Positions 1-8,544 of a stretch of 64,000 nucleotides of DNA are shown here, piece after piece. Every line of letters begins with the position of its first letter. Positions within the stretch are counted from its first letter, which is position 1. A model generated the notes under the pieces. That model had not been told where the DNA came from, made no database searches, and worked only from the letters and a program-made list of their open reading frames with translations. Position numbers and translations under genes: made by a program. Source of the DNA: Sva-07 sp963752815 (lineage in GTDB: Bacteria; Actinomycetota; Acidimicrobiia; Acidimicrobiales; Ilumatobacteraceae); the NCBI GenBank assembly GCA_963752815.1, contig CAVVZI010000009.1:251130-315129 (forward strand). Direction: 5' to 3'.

Positions 1-1554
1 ACCGCTCAGGTGGTCGACGAGCCGGTCGACGTCGCACACACCCTCCACGAGGAACACGTCCTTCGCCACGCCCTCGACCGTCGAGATGCTCGCCGCCTCG
101 ACCGAGACGTCGTTCGCGGCGAACCAGCGGCACACCGCCGAGAGCAGTCCGAGCCGGTCGGGCGCGGTGACGCGGACCACCGAGCGACCGTCGCCCTCGC
201 CGGTGACCGACACGTCGGCGCGGCCCGATGCGGAGAACGGCGCCTGGACGTGTTCGCCCGCGCCCACGTCGCGGAGGCGAGCGCCGATCGCCGCCCATCG
301 CTGCTGGTCGAGACCGCCGCTCGCCTTCACCGTCAACGAGTGCAGGGCGAGGCCGTCGCGGGGCCATGTCATCGCCGACGCCGACACCACCGAGGCGCCC
401 TCGATCGCGAGGACCGCCGCCGTGTCGGCGAGCAGGCCCGGCCGATCGCGCGCCACGACGGTCAACCGGTGCAGGTTCGACGAACGGATCGAGCGGGCGA
501 CGGCACGCACTTCGTCGCGCTGCAGCTTCGGATGACAGAGGGCGAGGTCGGCGGCGAGCACGGCGGGCGGCGCGCTGAGCACCCACAACGGCGACACGCC
601 CTTGAGGAGCCGACGCGTCACGGTTTCGGGCACGGTGGTCTCGCGCAGCAGCGACCGCAACTGGTCGACACTGGCCGTGGCGGCCTGTTCGTGGTGCTGC
701 AGCGCCTGGACGTGCACGATGTTGTCGAGCACCTGGCCGAACACGTCGGGGCTGGCCAGCAACCACGAGTGCCCACCGGCCACCACCTGACCGTCGGCGC
801 GGAACGTCGAGCAGAACGTGTCGAATGCCGACAGCGGGATGACGCCGTCGTGGTCGCTCCACAGCACCAGCGTCGGCAGACCCCGGGCCGCCAGCGCCGA
901 CATCTCGTCGCCGAGATCGGCCGACATCGCGAGACGAGCCGCGTCGAGCATCGCCACCGGGTCGCGCATGATGTTCTCGACGAACACCCGCGGGACCAAC
1001 CGCGCCGTCGAACCGGCGGAGTTCGGCAACGCGAGTTGGACCATCGGATCGACCAGGGCGCGGACGTCGAAAGCTCGGCTGAGCAGGTTGCCGACGATGG
1101 CGCTCGGATCACCGACCGAGTTGAGCACGACGAGGTAGCGGGCCATCTCGCCGTGATCGTGGGCGAACTTCGTCGCCACCCCACCACCCATACTGTGGCC
1201 GAGGACCACCATCGGGTCGGTGACGCCGATCGCCGAGACGAAGTCGGCGACCCAGTCGGCGTAGCCCGCGAGGGTCCGCTGCTTGGTCGGCAGGGCAGCC
1301 GTGCCGCCGAAGCCCGGCAAGGAGGGTGCGATCACCCGACAGCCGCGGGCGGTGAGGCGCCGCAACGATCGCTGGTACGCACGGTGATCGAGCCCCCAGC
1401 CGTGCAGGAACAGCACGGGGAGACCGCGCCCGCCGGTCGCGTACACGGCGGGTCGGCCGTCGACATCCACGCGATTGGTGATCATCTGATCGACGTGCCA
1501 CCGTGAACGTGCGTTCGGTGGAAGGTCGGTGATCACATGTGCGACATCCCCCAT
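1..1554 (-). CDS. alpha/beta-hydrolase fused to tandem ACT domains (partial, runs off the left edge)
   Basis: 518 codons are visible without a stop; the C-terminus lies outside the window. Residues about 45-275 are an alpha/beta-hydrolase: FLHGWG oxyanion loop, GHSMGG nucleophile elbow (Ser121), Asp234 in LWSDHDG and His262 in GGHSW. A linker (about 300-360, with LSAPPAVLAADLAL) resembles the segment before the ACT domains of GlnD uridylyltransferases. Then comes one ACT domain (about 362-435, DRPGLLADTAAVLA) and the start of a second (from about 458, APDRLGLLSAVCRWF). ACT domains usually bind amino acids or other small ligands, so a ligand-gated hydrolase is plausible but inferred. The ATG at 1554 was chosen as the first in frame; ATG 1485 is an alternative that starts directly at the first beta-strand. 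Substrate unknown. Confidence 0.85.
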   Translation of the reverse strand, partial: MGDVAHVITDLPPNARSRWHVDQMITNRVDVDGRPAVYATGGRGLPVLFLHGWGLDHRAYQRSLRRLTARGCRVIAPSLPGFGGTAALPTKQRTLAGYADWVADFVSAIGVTDPMVVLGHSMGGGVATKFAHDHGEMARYLVVLNSVGDPSAIVGNLLSRAFDVRALVDPMVQLALPNSAGSTARLVPRVFVENIMRDPVAMLDAARLAMSADLGDEMSALAARGLPTLVLWSDHDGVIPLSAFDTFCSTFRADGQVVAGGHSWLLASPDVFGQVLDNIVHVQALQHHEQAATASVDQLRSLLRETTVPETVTRRLLKGVSPLWVLSAPPAVLAADLALCHPKLQRDEVRAVARSIRSSNLHRLTVVARDRPGLLADTAAVLAIEGASVVSASAMTWPRDGLALHSLTVKASGGLDQQRWAAIGARLRDVGAGEHVQAPFSASGRADVSVTGEGDGRSVVRVTAPDRLGLLSAVCRWFAANDVSVEAASISTVEGVAKDVFLVEGVCDVDRLVDHLSG

Positions 1555-1653
1555 CGGGACCCACCGTAAGCATCCCGTGATTTCGTTCGTTGAACGGATG
1601 ATGAACGCCGTGCGAAAATTCCGACGGCCACACCGCCGCTCCTGGCCTCATGG

Positions 1654-2193
1654 TCATCGACGGGCGCGGTGCCGGGCGACACGCACCCGATTGCCACAGG
1701 CGACGGAGCAGTAGTGGCGCGTCGCCCCGCGATCGTCGTGGACGAACACCCGTTGGCATCCGTCGGCCGCGCACACGCCCCACGGGACGGTCGACCGGCC
1801 GGCGAGCGCGTTCGCCAACGCGAACGCCCCCGTCGCACCGAACCAGCGATGCAGCGGTTCGTCATCACCGCGGTCGATGTGCAGATGCCAAGGCCACCCA
1901 TCGTGTCGCATCAGTTGCGGCGGTGCGCAGTAGCGCTTCATCGAGGCGTTGAGCAGCGCGACAGCGCCGTCGAGGTCGTCCTGCTCGACGACGGAGAGCA
2001 ACTCCGCGATCACCTCGCGGACGCGGCGCTCGTCCGCGACCGTGATGTGCTCGAGCACTTCGCCGTGGCGGCGCAACACGTCGATCAGCGAGGCGGAGTC
2101 ATCGCCGGCGAATCCCGACCGAGCCACGTTGAGGACATCGATCGTTCGGATCAGGGCGTTCGACTCGCGCTGCCGGTCCGGTAATGTGCTCAT
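1654..2193 (-). CDS. CGNR zinc-finger (ABATE-type) putative regulator
   Basis: 179 residues. The last 45 hold a treble-clef-like CGNR zinc finger: a Cys pair in GVCAADGCQRVF, then HYCSVACGNRVRVARHR with the family-defining CGNR. The N-terminal about 120 residues match the helical ABATE-type region that accompanies this finger (RSGFAGDDSASLIDVLRRHG, later ALLNASMKRY). The family is usually annotated as a stress-responsive transcriptional regulator; DNA binding is inferred from the basic tail RVARHRARR. It is divergent from the MFS-hydrolase gene with only 6 bases between the two start codons, so either gene's promoter must lie inside the other's coding region or one true start is further in. 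Confidence 0.85.
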   Translation of the reverse strand: MSTLPDRQRESNALIRTIDVLNVARSGFAGDDSASLIDVLRRHGEVLEHITVADERRVREVIAELLSVVEQDDLDGAVALLNASMKRYCAPPQLMRHDGWPWHLHIDRGDDEPLHRWFGATGAFALANALAGRSTVPWGVCAADGCQRVFVHDDRGATRHYCSVACGNRVRVARHRARR

Positions 2194-2199
2194 CGATCT

Positions 2200-4023
2200 A
2201 TGACGTTACAGCTCCCGCGTTACGTGTCGGCTGCCACCGCCGCTCGACTCGTCGCCGAAGGCACCACCATCGCGTGGGTGCTCGTCGGCAGTGAGCACGA
2301 CGTCGCCGACTCGTCGATCGGATTGCTCCTCGCCGCGGCGACGTTCCCGCAGATCGTGATCGCGCCATGGGTCGGTCGCCGCGCGGACAGCTCGGCGCGA
2401 CCCGCGTTGTTGCTGGCAGGACTCGTGGCTGTCGGTGCCGTCGGCCTCGGCGCGGTCGGCCTCGGGCTCGGGTCGGTTCCCATCGGCCTGCTCATGGTGG
2501 CAGCCATCCTGGTGGCGTTCAGTCAGCCGGCGATGATGGGCGCGCTCAGCGGGCTGGCCGCCCGAGCGACGAGAGCGACGACGTTCGAGGCGTGGGACGC
2601 CGCTTCGTACGGTGGGGCCGCAATCGGCGCGCAACTCCTGGTCGTGGCCGTGGTCGCGATCTCGGGCCCCACGGCGGCCGTCGGCGCACTCGTCGTCCTC
2701 GCAGGCCTGGCGGCGATCGCTTTCGCCCGCCTGCCGTTGCCCCCTGCCGCCACACCAGCGGCAGGCGGCTCCGCGGTGAAGTCGATCTTCCGGGTCATCG
2801 GCGCGGACCGGTGGTTGCTCTCGGTCACGGTGCTCACGACGGTGTCGATGAGCGCGATGGGCGGGGTCGCCCTCGTGGCCGTCGACCTCGCCGAACGGAC
2901 CGGACGCGCCGCCGATGCCGGGGGCCAACTCGTACTGACGATGGCGATCGGAGCGGTCTGCGGATCGATCGCCTGCATCCGCCTCCGCCCACCCGACCGA
3001 CCACTGCGCCGCGCCGCGCTGAGCGTGGCTGCCATCGGTGCCGCGTTCGCGGCCGTTGCGAGCGGCGTCTGGCCGATCTGTCTCGTCGCCTTCTTCGTCG
3101 CCGGTGCCGCCGACGCGCCCCTGCTCATGTCCACGTTCACCATTCGTAACCGGCGCACGCCCGACGCGGTGCGGGCGTCGTTGTACACCGTGTCGGCGAG
3201 CCTCAAGATCGGTGGCACGGCCCTCGGGGCGGTCGGGGTCGGCGCACTCCTCGACGCAACGGCCGGCGCCGAAGGCGCGATCGCGCTCGCCGTCATCCAA
3301 GTGATCGCGCTCGTCGGATGCGGGCTGTGCTGGATACGGTCCGCACCCATGCGACTCAACACCGTCCGCCGGGGCGCCGGCGACCCCATCGTGTTCCTCC
3401 ACGGCCTGGGCACGTCCGCCGACACGTGGTCGGCCGGCATGGACCTGCTCGCCGACCGGTACACCGTGGTGGCGATCGACCTGCTCGGCCATGGCGGCTC
3501 CCCGGTGCCCGACGATCCCGCCGAGTACACGCGTGACGCCGCGCTGAACGACATCGACGAGGTCCTCGCCGAACTCGATCGGCCGGCCGTGCTCGTCGGC
3601 CACTCGCTCGGTGGGTACCTGGCACTCGCCCATGCGGCGACCCGTCCCGGCGCCACCCGGGGTGTGGTCGTGTTGAACACCGGGCCGGGCTATCGCGATC
3701 CGGTCAAGCGCGAGGAGTGGAACGCCCGCACCCGCCGCAACGCGCACCGCTTCGGGGTTCCCGAGCAGGTGACGACGCTCAATCTGCAGGAGGACTCGGT
3801 CGTGATGGAACGACTCGCCGAGATGACCACGCCGACGCTCGTGCTCGCCGGCTCGGAGGATCGGGCGGAATACACGGGCGCGGGCGAGTATCTCCAGCGC
3901 AAGATGCCCGACGCCCGCCTCGTGGTGGTCGACGGCGGCGAACACTCGATGCACGAGGACTCCCACGCCGCGGTGGTGGCCGACCTGATCGCCGACTTCG
4001 TCGCCGCCCTCGAACCCGTCTGA
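2200..4023 (+). CDS. MFS transporter fused to a C-terminal alpha/beta-hydrolase
   Basis: 607 residues in one uninterrupted frame. Residues 1 to about 375 are a run of hydrophobic helices typical of a major facilitator (LLLAGLVAVGAVGLGAVGLG and many similar), with charged cytoplasmic loops such as WVGRRADSSARP. From about residue 384 (MRLNTVRRGAGDPIVFLHGLG) there is a complete alpha/beta-hydrolase: HGLG oxyanion loop, GHSLGG nucleophile near residue 469, TLVLAGSEDRAEY acid region and GGEHSMHED histidine near 583. The hydrolase would sit on the cytoplasmic side if the transporter has an even number of helices. The join is in frame and starts at a Met that could also be an internal start (3349). 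Transport substrate and ester/lactone substrate are unknown. Confidence 0.85.
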   Translation: MTLQLPRYVSAATAARLVAEGTTIAWVLVGSEHDVADSSIGLLLAAATFPQIVIAPWVGRRADSSARPALLLAGLVAVGAVGLGAVGLGLGSVPIGLLMVAAILVAFSQPAMMGALSGLAARATRATTFEAWDAASYGGAAIGAQLLVVAVVAISGPTAAVGALVVLAGLAAIAFARLPLPPAATPAAGGSAVKSIFRVIGADRWLLSVTVLTTVSMSAMGGVALVAVDLAERTGRAADAGGQLVLTMAIGAVCGSIACIRLRPPDRPLRRAALSVAAIGAAFAAVASGVWPICLVAFFVAGAADAPLLMSTFTIRNRRTPDAVRASLYTVSASLKIGGTALGAVGVGALLDATAGAEGAIALAVIQVIALVGCGLCWIRSAPMRLNTVRRGAGDPIVFLHGLGTSADTWSAGMDLLADRYTVVAIDLLGHGGSPVPDDPAEYTRDAALNDIDEVLAELDRPAVLVGHSLGGYLALAHAATRPGATRGVVVLNTGPGYRDPVKREEWNARTRRNAHRFGVPEQVTTLNLQEDSVVMERLAEMTTPTLVLAGSEDRAEYTGAGEYLQRKMPDARLVVVDGGEHSMHEDSHAAVVADLIADFVAALEPV

Positions 4024-4039
4024 CCCTCACCCCTCATCT

Positions 4040-4098
4040 CCGTCGAACGCGTGAACAAGGTGCGGCGCAGGTGCGCAGATTGATCACGCATTCGACGG
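4040..4098. repeat. Palindromic intergenic repeat, copy 1
   Basis: Arms CCGTCGAACGCGTGA (4040-4054) and TCACGCATTCGACGG (4084-4098) are complementary with one mismatch. The 29-base centre contains GTGCGGCGCAGGTGCGCA. A second copy with about 90% identity follows the next gene at 4646-4705. Here it lies just after the MFS-hydrolase stop, so a transcription-terminating or REP-like role is possible; no T-run follows. Confidence 0.75.
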
Positions 4099-4146
4099 GA
4101 GATCGAGGGGTGATCGCGTGATTTTGGCGGGGCGTAGGGTTCGGGC

Positions 4147-4638
4147 ATGCGTGAGTTCGATCTCGCCCAGTTGAACGTCGGCCGGTTGCGAGCACCGACC
4201 GATTCGCCGATCGTCGCCGAGTTCATGGAAGCGCTCGACCCGATCAACGCGCTCGCCGACGCCAGTCCCGGCTTCCTGTGGCGCTTCCAGACCGACGACG
4301 GCAACGCCACATCCGAGCGCCCGTTCGACGACGACACCGTGCTCGTGAACTTCTCGACGTGGGAGTCGATCGACGCGCTCGCCGACTACGTCTACCGCAC
4401 CGCACACACCGAGTTCCTCCGGCGCCGACGCGAGTGGTTCGAACGCTTCGACGGCGCGATGGTCGTGCTGTGGTGGGTGCCGGCGGGGCACCGTCCCTCG
4501 GTGGCCGAGGCGATCGAGCGCCTCGCGCACCTCGAAGCCCACGGCCCGACGCCGTACGCGTTCACGTTCCGGCATCGATTCGAACCGGGCCACACCGAAC
4601 CGTCGCCGGCGAACGAACTCGACGTCTGCCCCGCCTGA
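4147..4638 (+). CDS. DUF3291 family protein
   Basis: 163 residues. The pattern (FDLAQLNVGRLRAPTDSPIVAEF, then PGFLWRF, LVNFSTWESIDALADYVY, WFERF, VLWWVPAGHRPSVAEAIERL) is that of DUF3291, a dimeric alpha/beta-barrel family related in fold to antibiotic-biosynthesis monooxygenases. The family has no established reaction. No signal peptide or membrane segment. The gene stands alone on the plus strand, bracketed on both sides by copies of the same palindromic repeat, which suggests the gene and repeat may have moved or been duplicated together; this is inference. Confidence 0.85.
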   Translation: MREFDLAQLNVGRLRAPTDSPIVAEFMEALDPINALADASPGFLWRFQTDDGNATSERPFDDDTVLVNFSTWESIDALADYVYRTAHTEFLRRRREWFERFDGAMVVLWWVPAGHRPSVAEAIERLAHLEAHGPTPYAFTFRHRFEPGHTEPSPANELDVCPA

Positions 4639-4645
4639 CCTCACC

Positions 4646-4705
4646 CCGTCGACTGCGTGAACAATGTGCGGTGCAGGTGCGCAGATTGATCACGCATTCG
4701 GCTGG
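4646..4705. repeat. Palindromic intergenic repeat, copy 2
   Basis: Same core as the copy at 4040-4098: both share GTGCAGGTGCGCAGATTGAT or a one-base variant of it, followed by CACGCATTCG. The arms CCGTCGACTGCGTGA and TCACGCATTCGGCTGG are less perfect. It lies between convergent genes (DUF3291 and aldo/keto reductase), a position that suits a bidirectional terminator. Confidence 0.7.
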
Positions 4706-4720
4706 GGTCGGGTCGGGTGG

Positions 4721-5698
<978 letters not shown>

Positions 5699-5789
5699 GA
5701 TTCCTCCGCAGCGTCGGGTGTCGTGGGTCCGCGAGCGAACCTACGCCACCCGACGCCATCGGCGGGAAGCGTGCGTCCTGCAGCGTGTC

Positions 5790-6179
5790 CTACTGCGACT
5801 CGGGCGGGCACCAGAGCCCGAACACCGCACCGTCGGGGTTGGCGGCGTAGCCGAACGTGAGCCCGAAGTCGGTCTTCTCGACGTCGGCGATCATCGAGCC
5901 GCCGTTCTCCTTCACCGCCACCAGTGCGGCGGCGACATCGGGAACCTGCACCATGAAGAGGGCATGGTCGGGGTACTCGCCCTTGTTGTCGGCGATGCCA
6001 CCGCCGATGGCCGCACCTTCGCCGAGGCCGATCATCGAATAGCCGGGCGCGGAGTCGTCGAACGTCCAGCCGAAGACCGCTCCGTAGAAGGTCTTGGCTC
6101 GTTCGGGGTTCGCCGTGTGGATCTCGAACCAGGTGACGGGGTTGGCAGTGCGGTTGGATGTGGTCGTGTCGTTGCTCAT
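5790..6179 (-). CDS. VOC (glyoxalase-like) family protein
   Basis: 129 residues from MSNDTTTSNRTANPVTWFEIHTAN; the ATG at 6179 was preferred because the fold begins at NPVTWFEIHTANPERAKTFYGAVFGW, and an upstream in-frame Met (6233) adds only a low-complexity extension. It matches the subgroup of VOC proteins with GYSMIGLGEGAAIGGGI and PDGAVFGLWCP, often annotated as glyoxalase/bleomycin-resistance-like. Metal ligands are not clear from the sequence alone, so the enzymatic role stays open. Confidence 0.88.
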   Translation of the reverse strand: MSNDTTTSNRTANPVTWFEIHTANPERAKTFYGAVFGWTFDDSAPGYSMIGLGEGAAIGGGIADNKGEYPDHALFMVQVPDVAAALVAVKENGGSMIADVEKTDFGLTFGYAANPDGAVFGLWCPPESQ

Positions 6180-6260
6180 GGCACCGACGATGCACGGCCT
6201 CGGCGACAACCCTGTGTCGGTGTTTCGCGACATTCCGACAACGCGATCCGGAGACAGGCG

Positions 6261-6959
6261 TCACATGCCGAAGATGCCACGCCCGATCAGGTCGGGGATC
6301 TCGACCTGGCTGGGATCGAGCCCCCGTTCGGGCGACCGCTCGTCGAGCATGACGGCGCCGGTGATGCGATCCAGCCGGAAACTCCGGGGCGAGTCGCGCA
6401 GGCGGCACCACGCCCACAGGTACCAGTTGGGGTGCATGCCGAGCACGGCGATCGGCTCGACCACCCGATCGGTCTCCTCGCCGGTCTTGTCGACGTAGCC
6501 GATCTCGAGCACGCGCCGCTGCACGATGGCGTGCTCGACCGCGGCCGGCGGCCGAGCCTGGCCGGCCCGGTTGTCGAACAGTCGGATCCGGGCGGCCAGT
6601 TCCAGCGTCCCTTCGGCGTCGACTTCGCTCAGCACGGCGAGGATCTTCTGCAGCGCGCTGCGGCCGGCGTGCGTGAACGGCATCGACGAGTCGACCGCGA
6701 GGGCGGTGGCGACGGCCGCGACCTCCGCCGCCGTGAGGTTCAACGGCGGCAGCGTGTGCTGCGTGTCGATCGCGTAGCCGCCGCGCCGACCGGGGGTGGC
6801 GTAGATCGGCACACCCGCTTGCTGCAGCGCCGACAGGTCGCGCTCGATCGTCCGGCTGCTCACCTCGAACCGCTCGGCCAGCGACGTGGCACTCCGCCAC
6901 GCGGGCGACGCGGCGCGGAGCTCCTCCACCAACGCATAGAGCCGATCCGTCCGATTCAC
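6261..6959 (-). CDS. HTH-WYL transcriptional regulator (DeoR/YafY-like)
   Basis: 232 residues from a GTG start (6959, VNRTDRLYALVEELR). N-terminal winged HTH: SATSLAERFEVSSRTIERDLSALQQAGVPIYATPGRRGGY. WYL domain in the C-terminal half, with NWYLWAWCRLRDSPRSFRLDRI carrying the W-Y-L signature. WYL proteins sense ligands, often nucleic-acid related, and act as repressors or activators. The long open frame continues upstream of the GTG but that part is low-complexity and overlaps the palindrome and the divergent gene, so it was excluded. Target unknown; autoregulation or control of the VOC/AKR genes is inference. Confidence 0.88.
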   Translation of the reverse strand: MNRTDRLYALVEELRAASPAWRSATSLAERFEVSSRTIERDLSALQQAGVPIYATPGRRGGYAIDTQHTLPPLNLTAAEVAAVATALAVDSSMPFTHAGRSALQKILAVLSEVDAEGTLELAARIRLFDNRAGQARPPAAVEHAIVQRRVLEIGYVDKTGEETDRVVEPIAVLGMHPNWYLWAWCRLRDSPRSFRLDRITGAVMLDERSPERGLDPSQVEIPDLIGRGIFGM

Positions 6960-6988
6960 CGCCCCAGTCCACCCACACACCGTCCAGC

Positions 6989-7046
6989 CGTCGTTTGCGT
7001 CAGGATTTCTGCGGGACGTCCCGCAGAAATCCTGACGCAAACGACG
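6989..7046. repeat. 58-bp perfect palindrome (CGTTTGCGTC family)
   Basis: Every base from 6989 to 7017 is complementary to its mirror in 7018-7046, with no loop. The arm begins CGTCGTTTGCGTCAGG and ends GCGGGAC at the centre. It lies in the divergent gap between the WYL regulator and the FolP2-like gene, so it is not a normal terminator for either. A diverged relative with the same outer arm is at 60854-60906. Confidence 0.9.
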
Positions 7047-7095
7047 ATCTGGCGCGTTCGGCGGGTCGGATCGGGCGAGTGGATAGGTTGCGGGC

Positions 7096-7845
7096 GTGTT
7101 CTTGTACGGGGTCGTCAACGCCAGTCCTGACTCGCTCGCGGGCGACTCGATCGCGACGACTCCGGAGGCAGCCGTCGCGAGGGCCCGGCAGCTCCTCGCC
7201 GACGGCGCCGACGGGATCGACCTCGGCGGGCAGGGATCCACCGACATCGCCGCGGTCGTCGACTGGACCGACGAATGGGCCCGGGTCGAGCACATCATCC
7301 CCGCGCTGGCCGGGCTCGGCGTCGAGGTGTCGATCGACTCGTGGCGGCCCGAGGTGGTGCGGCGTGCGCTCGACGCCGGCGCCACCGTCATCAACGCCGC
7401 CGACGGGATGCAGACCGACGAGATGTGGCAGGTCGCGGCCGACTACGACGTGCCGATCGTCCTGCCGTTCCTGTCCGGCCCCAACCCCCGCGAGATGGCC
7501 CTGGTCGAGCACGATCCCATCGCCGTGATGATCGACTTCTTCGAGCAACGACTGGCCGACGCCGACCGGTTCGGCCTGCGCGCGCGCTGCATCGTCGACC
7601 CGGGCACGGGGTTCGCCCCGTCGAACTGGCCGTGGGAGGACCGTTTCGTCTACCAGAAGCAGGTGTATTCGAACCTCGACGAGCTCCGCCGCTTCGGTCT
7701 GCCGCTCTACATCGCGCTGCCGTGGAAGGAAACCGCACAGCACGACGAACTGCTCGACATCGTGGTCCGCCAACGGCCCGAGTTCGGCCGTGCGCACTAC
7801 CCGGCCAAGATCCGCGCGGTCGAACGCCGCCACGAGGCGCTCTGA
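7096..7845 (+). CDS. dihydropteroate synthase-like protein (FolP2-like)
   Basis: 249 residues, GTG start (7096). It keeps the pterin-binding TIM-barrel landmarks in altered form: GVVNASPDSLAGDS (usual GVLNVTPDSFSDGG), LGGQGSTDIA (usual DIGGESTRPG), VSIDSWRPEVVRRALDAGATVINAADG and VDPGTGF (usual DPGIGF). The usual sulfonamide/pABA loop Ser-Thr-Arg is changed, which makes true DHPS activity doubtful; mycobacterial FolP2, encoded beside gpgS, has likewise not behaved as a functional DHPS. The same neighbourhood is seen here, with GpgP-like and GpgS genes converging on this one. Its real substrate is unknown. Confidence 0.85.
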   Translation: MFLYGVVNASPDSLAGDSIATTPEAAVARARQLLADGADGIDLGGQGSTDIAAVVDWTDEWARVEHIIPALAGLGVEVSIDSWRPEVVRRALDAGATVINAADGMQTDEMWQVAADYDVPIVLPFLSGPNPREMALVEHDPIAVMIDFFEQRLADADRFGLRARCIVDPGTGFAPSNWPWEDRFVYQKQVYSNLDELRRFGLPLYIALPWKETAQHDELLDIVVRQRPEFGRAHYPAKIRAVERRHEAL

Positions 7846-7879
7846 CCTGTCGCGAAGTGCCTGACCCCGCGCAACAGGT
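7845..7879. terminator. Stem-loop between convergent genes (CCTGTTGCG family)
   Basis: ACCTGTCGCG pairs with CGCAACAGGT around the loop AAGTGCCTGACCCCG. The element begins on the FolP2-like stop and ends at the phosphatase stop, fitting a bidirectional terminator. The same 35-base element, inverted and with a perfect 10-bp stem, occurs at 19194-19228. Confidence 0.65.
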
Positions 7880-8544
7880 TCAGGCGTAGCGTTCGATCGT
7901 TTCGGCGGGGATGGGTTCGGTGGGCAGGAGCCGGACCCGGTCGCCGTGGGGGCGCAGGTCGCCGGAGGCCGCGTCGAACTCGAACCAGCGGGCCTCGAGG
8001 TTGGCGAGCTGACGCCACTCCTCGCCCGCTGCCCGTTCGAGCGCCGTGATCACGCCCGCCGTGCGAGACCACCAGCCGTCGAGGTCCCAGCGTGGCGCTC
8101 GGCCAGCGCGCGCAACGAACGGACCGCGCGCGCCGCGATCTCGTCGTTCGGTTCGTATCCGGGAGGACGACGCTGTTGCGCCAGCCAGTTCGGGTACCGC
8201 GCTTCGATCTCCGACCGGAGCAGTCCCTCCCACTGGCCGGCCGACCGCTCGATCAGATCCTCCTCGGCGTCACCGAGTTGGATCCCCGCCCCGTGCGCGA
8301 GCAATTCACCGGTTCGCCGTGCCCGCGCCAGGGTCGAAGTGACCACGACCCCGAACGGACCGCACGCGGCGAGTTCCACCGCGGCCTCGCGCGCCTGCTC
8401 CTCGCCGAGCGGTGAGAGCGGCGCATCGGCGCGGCCCTGCCAGCGTCCGATCGCGTTCCACGTGGACTGGCCGTGGCGGACGAGCAGGAACCGGGTGGGC
8501 TCGACGTCAGGCCGGACGATGCGGACCGCCGACCGCTCACCCAC
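7880..8544 (-). CDS. histidine phosphatase family protein, GpgP-like (frame broken)
   Basis: Residues near the N-terminus read FLLVRHGQSTWNAIGRWQGR, the RHG phosphohistidine motif, then LSPLGEEQAREAA and TSTLARARRTGELL. The second half, VSHGG followed by VITALERAAGEEWRQL, is spread over two other frames: one break near 8085 and another near 8062, so the second catalytic HGG is intact in DNA but not in one frame. GTG 8544 overlaps the gpgS stop by 8 bases; ATG 8562 is an alternative. Being downstream of and coupled to gpgS, it may be the glucosyl-3-phosphoglycerate phosphatase that removes the phosphate from GpgS product. The two nearby compensating indels suggest sequence error. Confidence 0.75.

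Noticed and set aside
10..1506. 498-residue plus-strand open frame
   Set aside because: Composition is Arg/His/Asp-heavy with no domain; the opposite strand encodes the hydrolase-ACT protein. Antisense shadow of GC-rich DNA.
2206..3966. 586-residue minus-strand open frame
   Set aside because: Shadow of the MFS-hydrolase; no hydrophobic core or motif.
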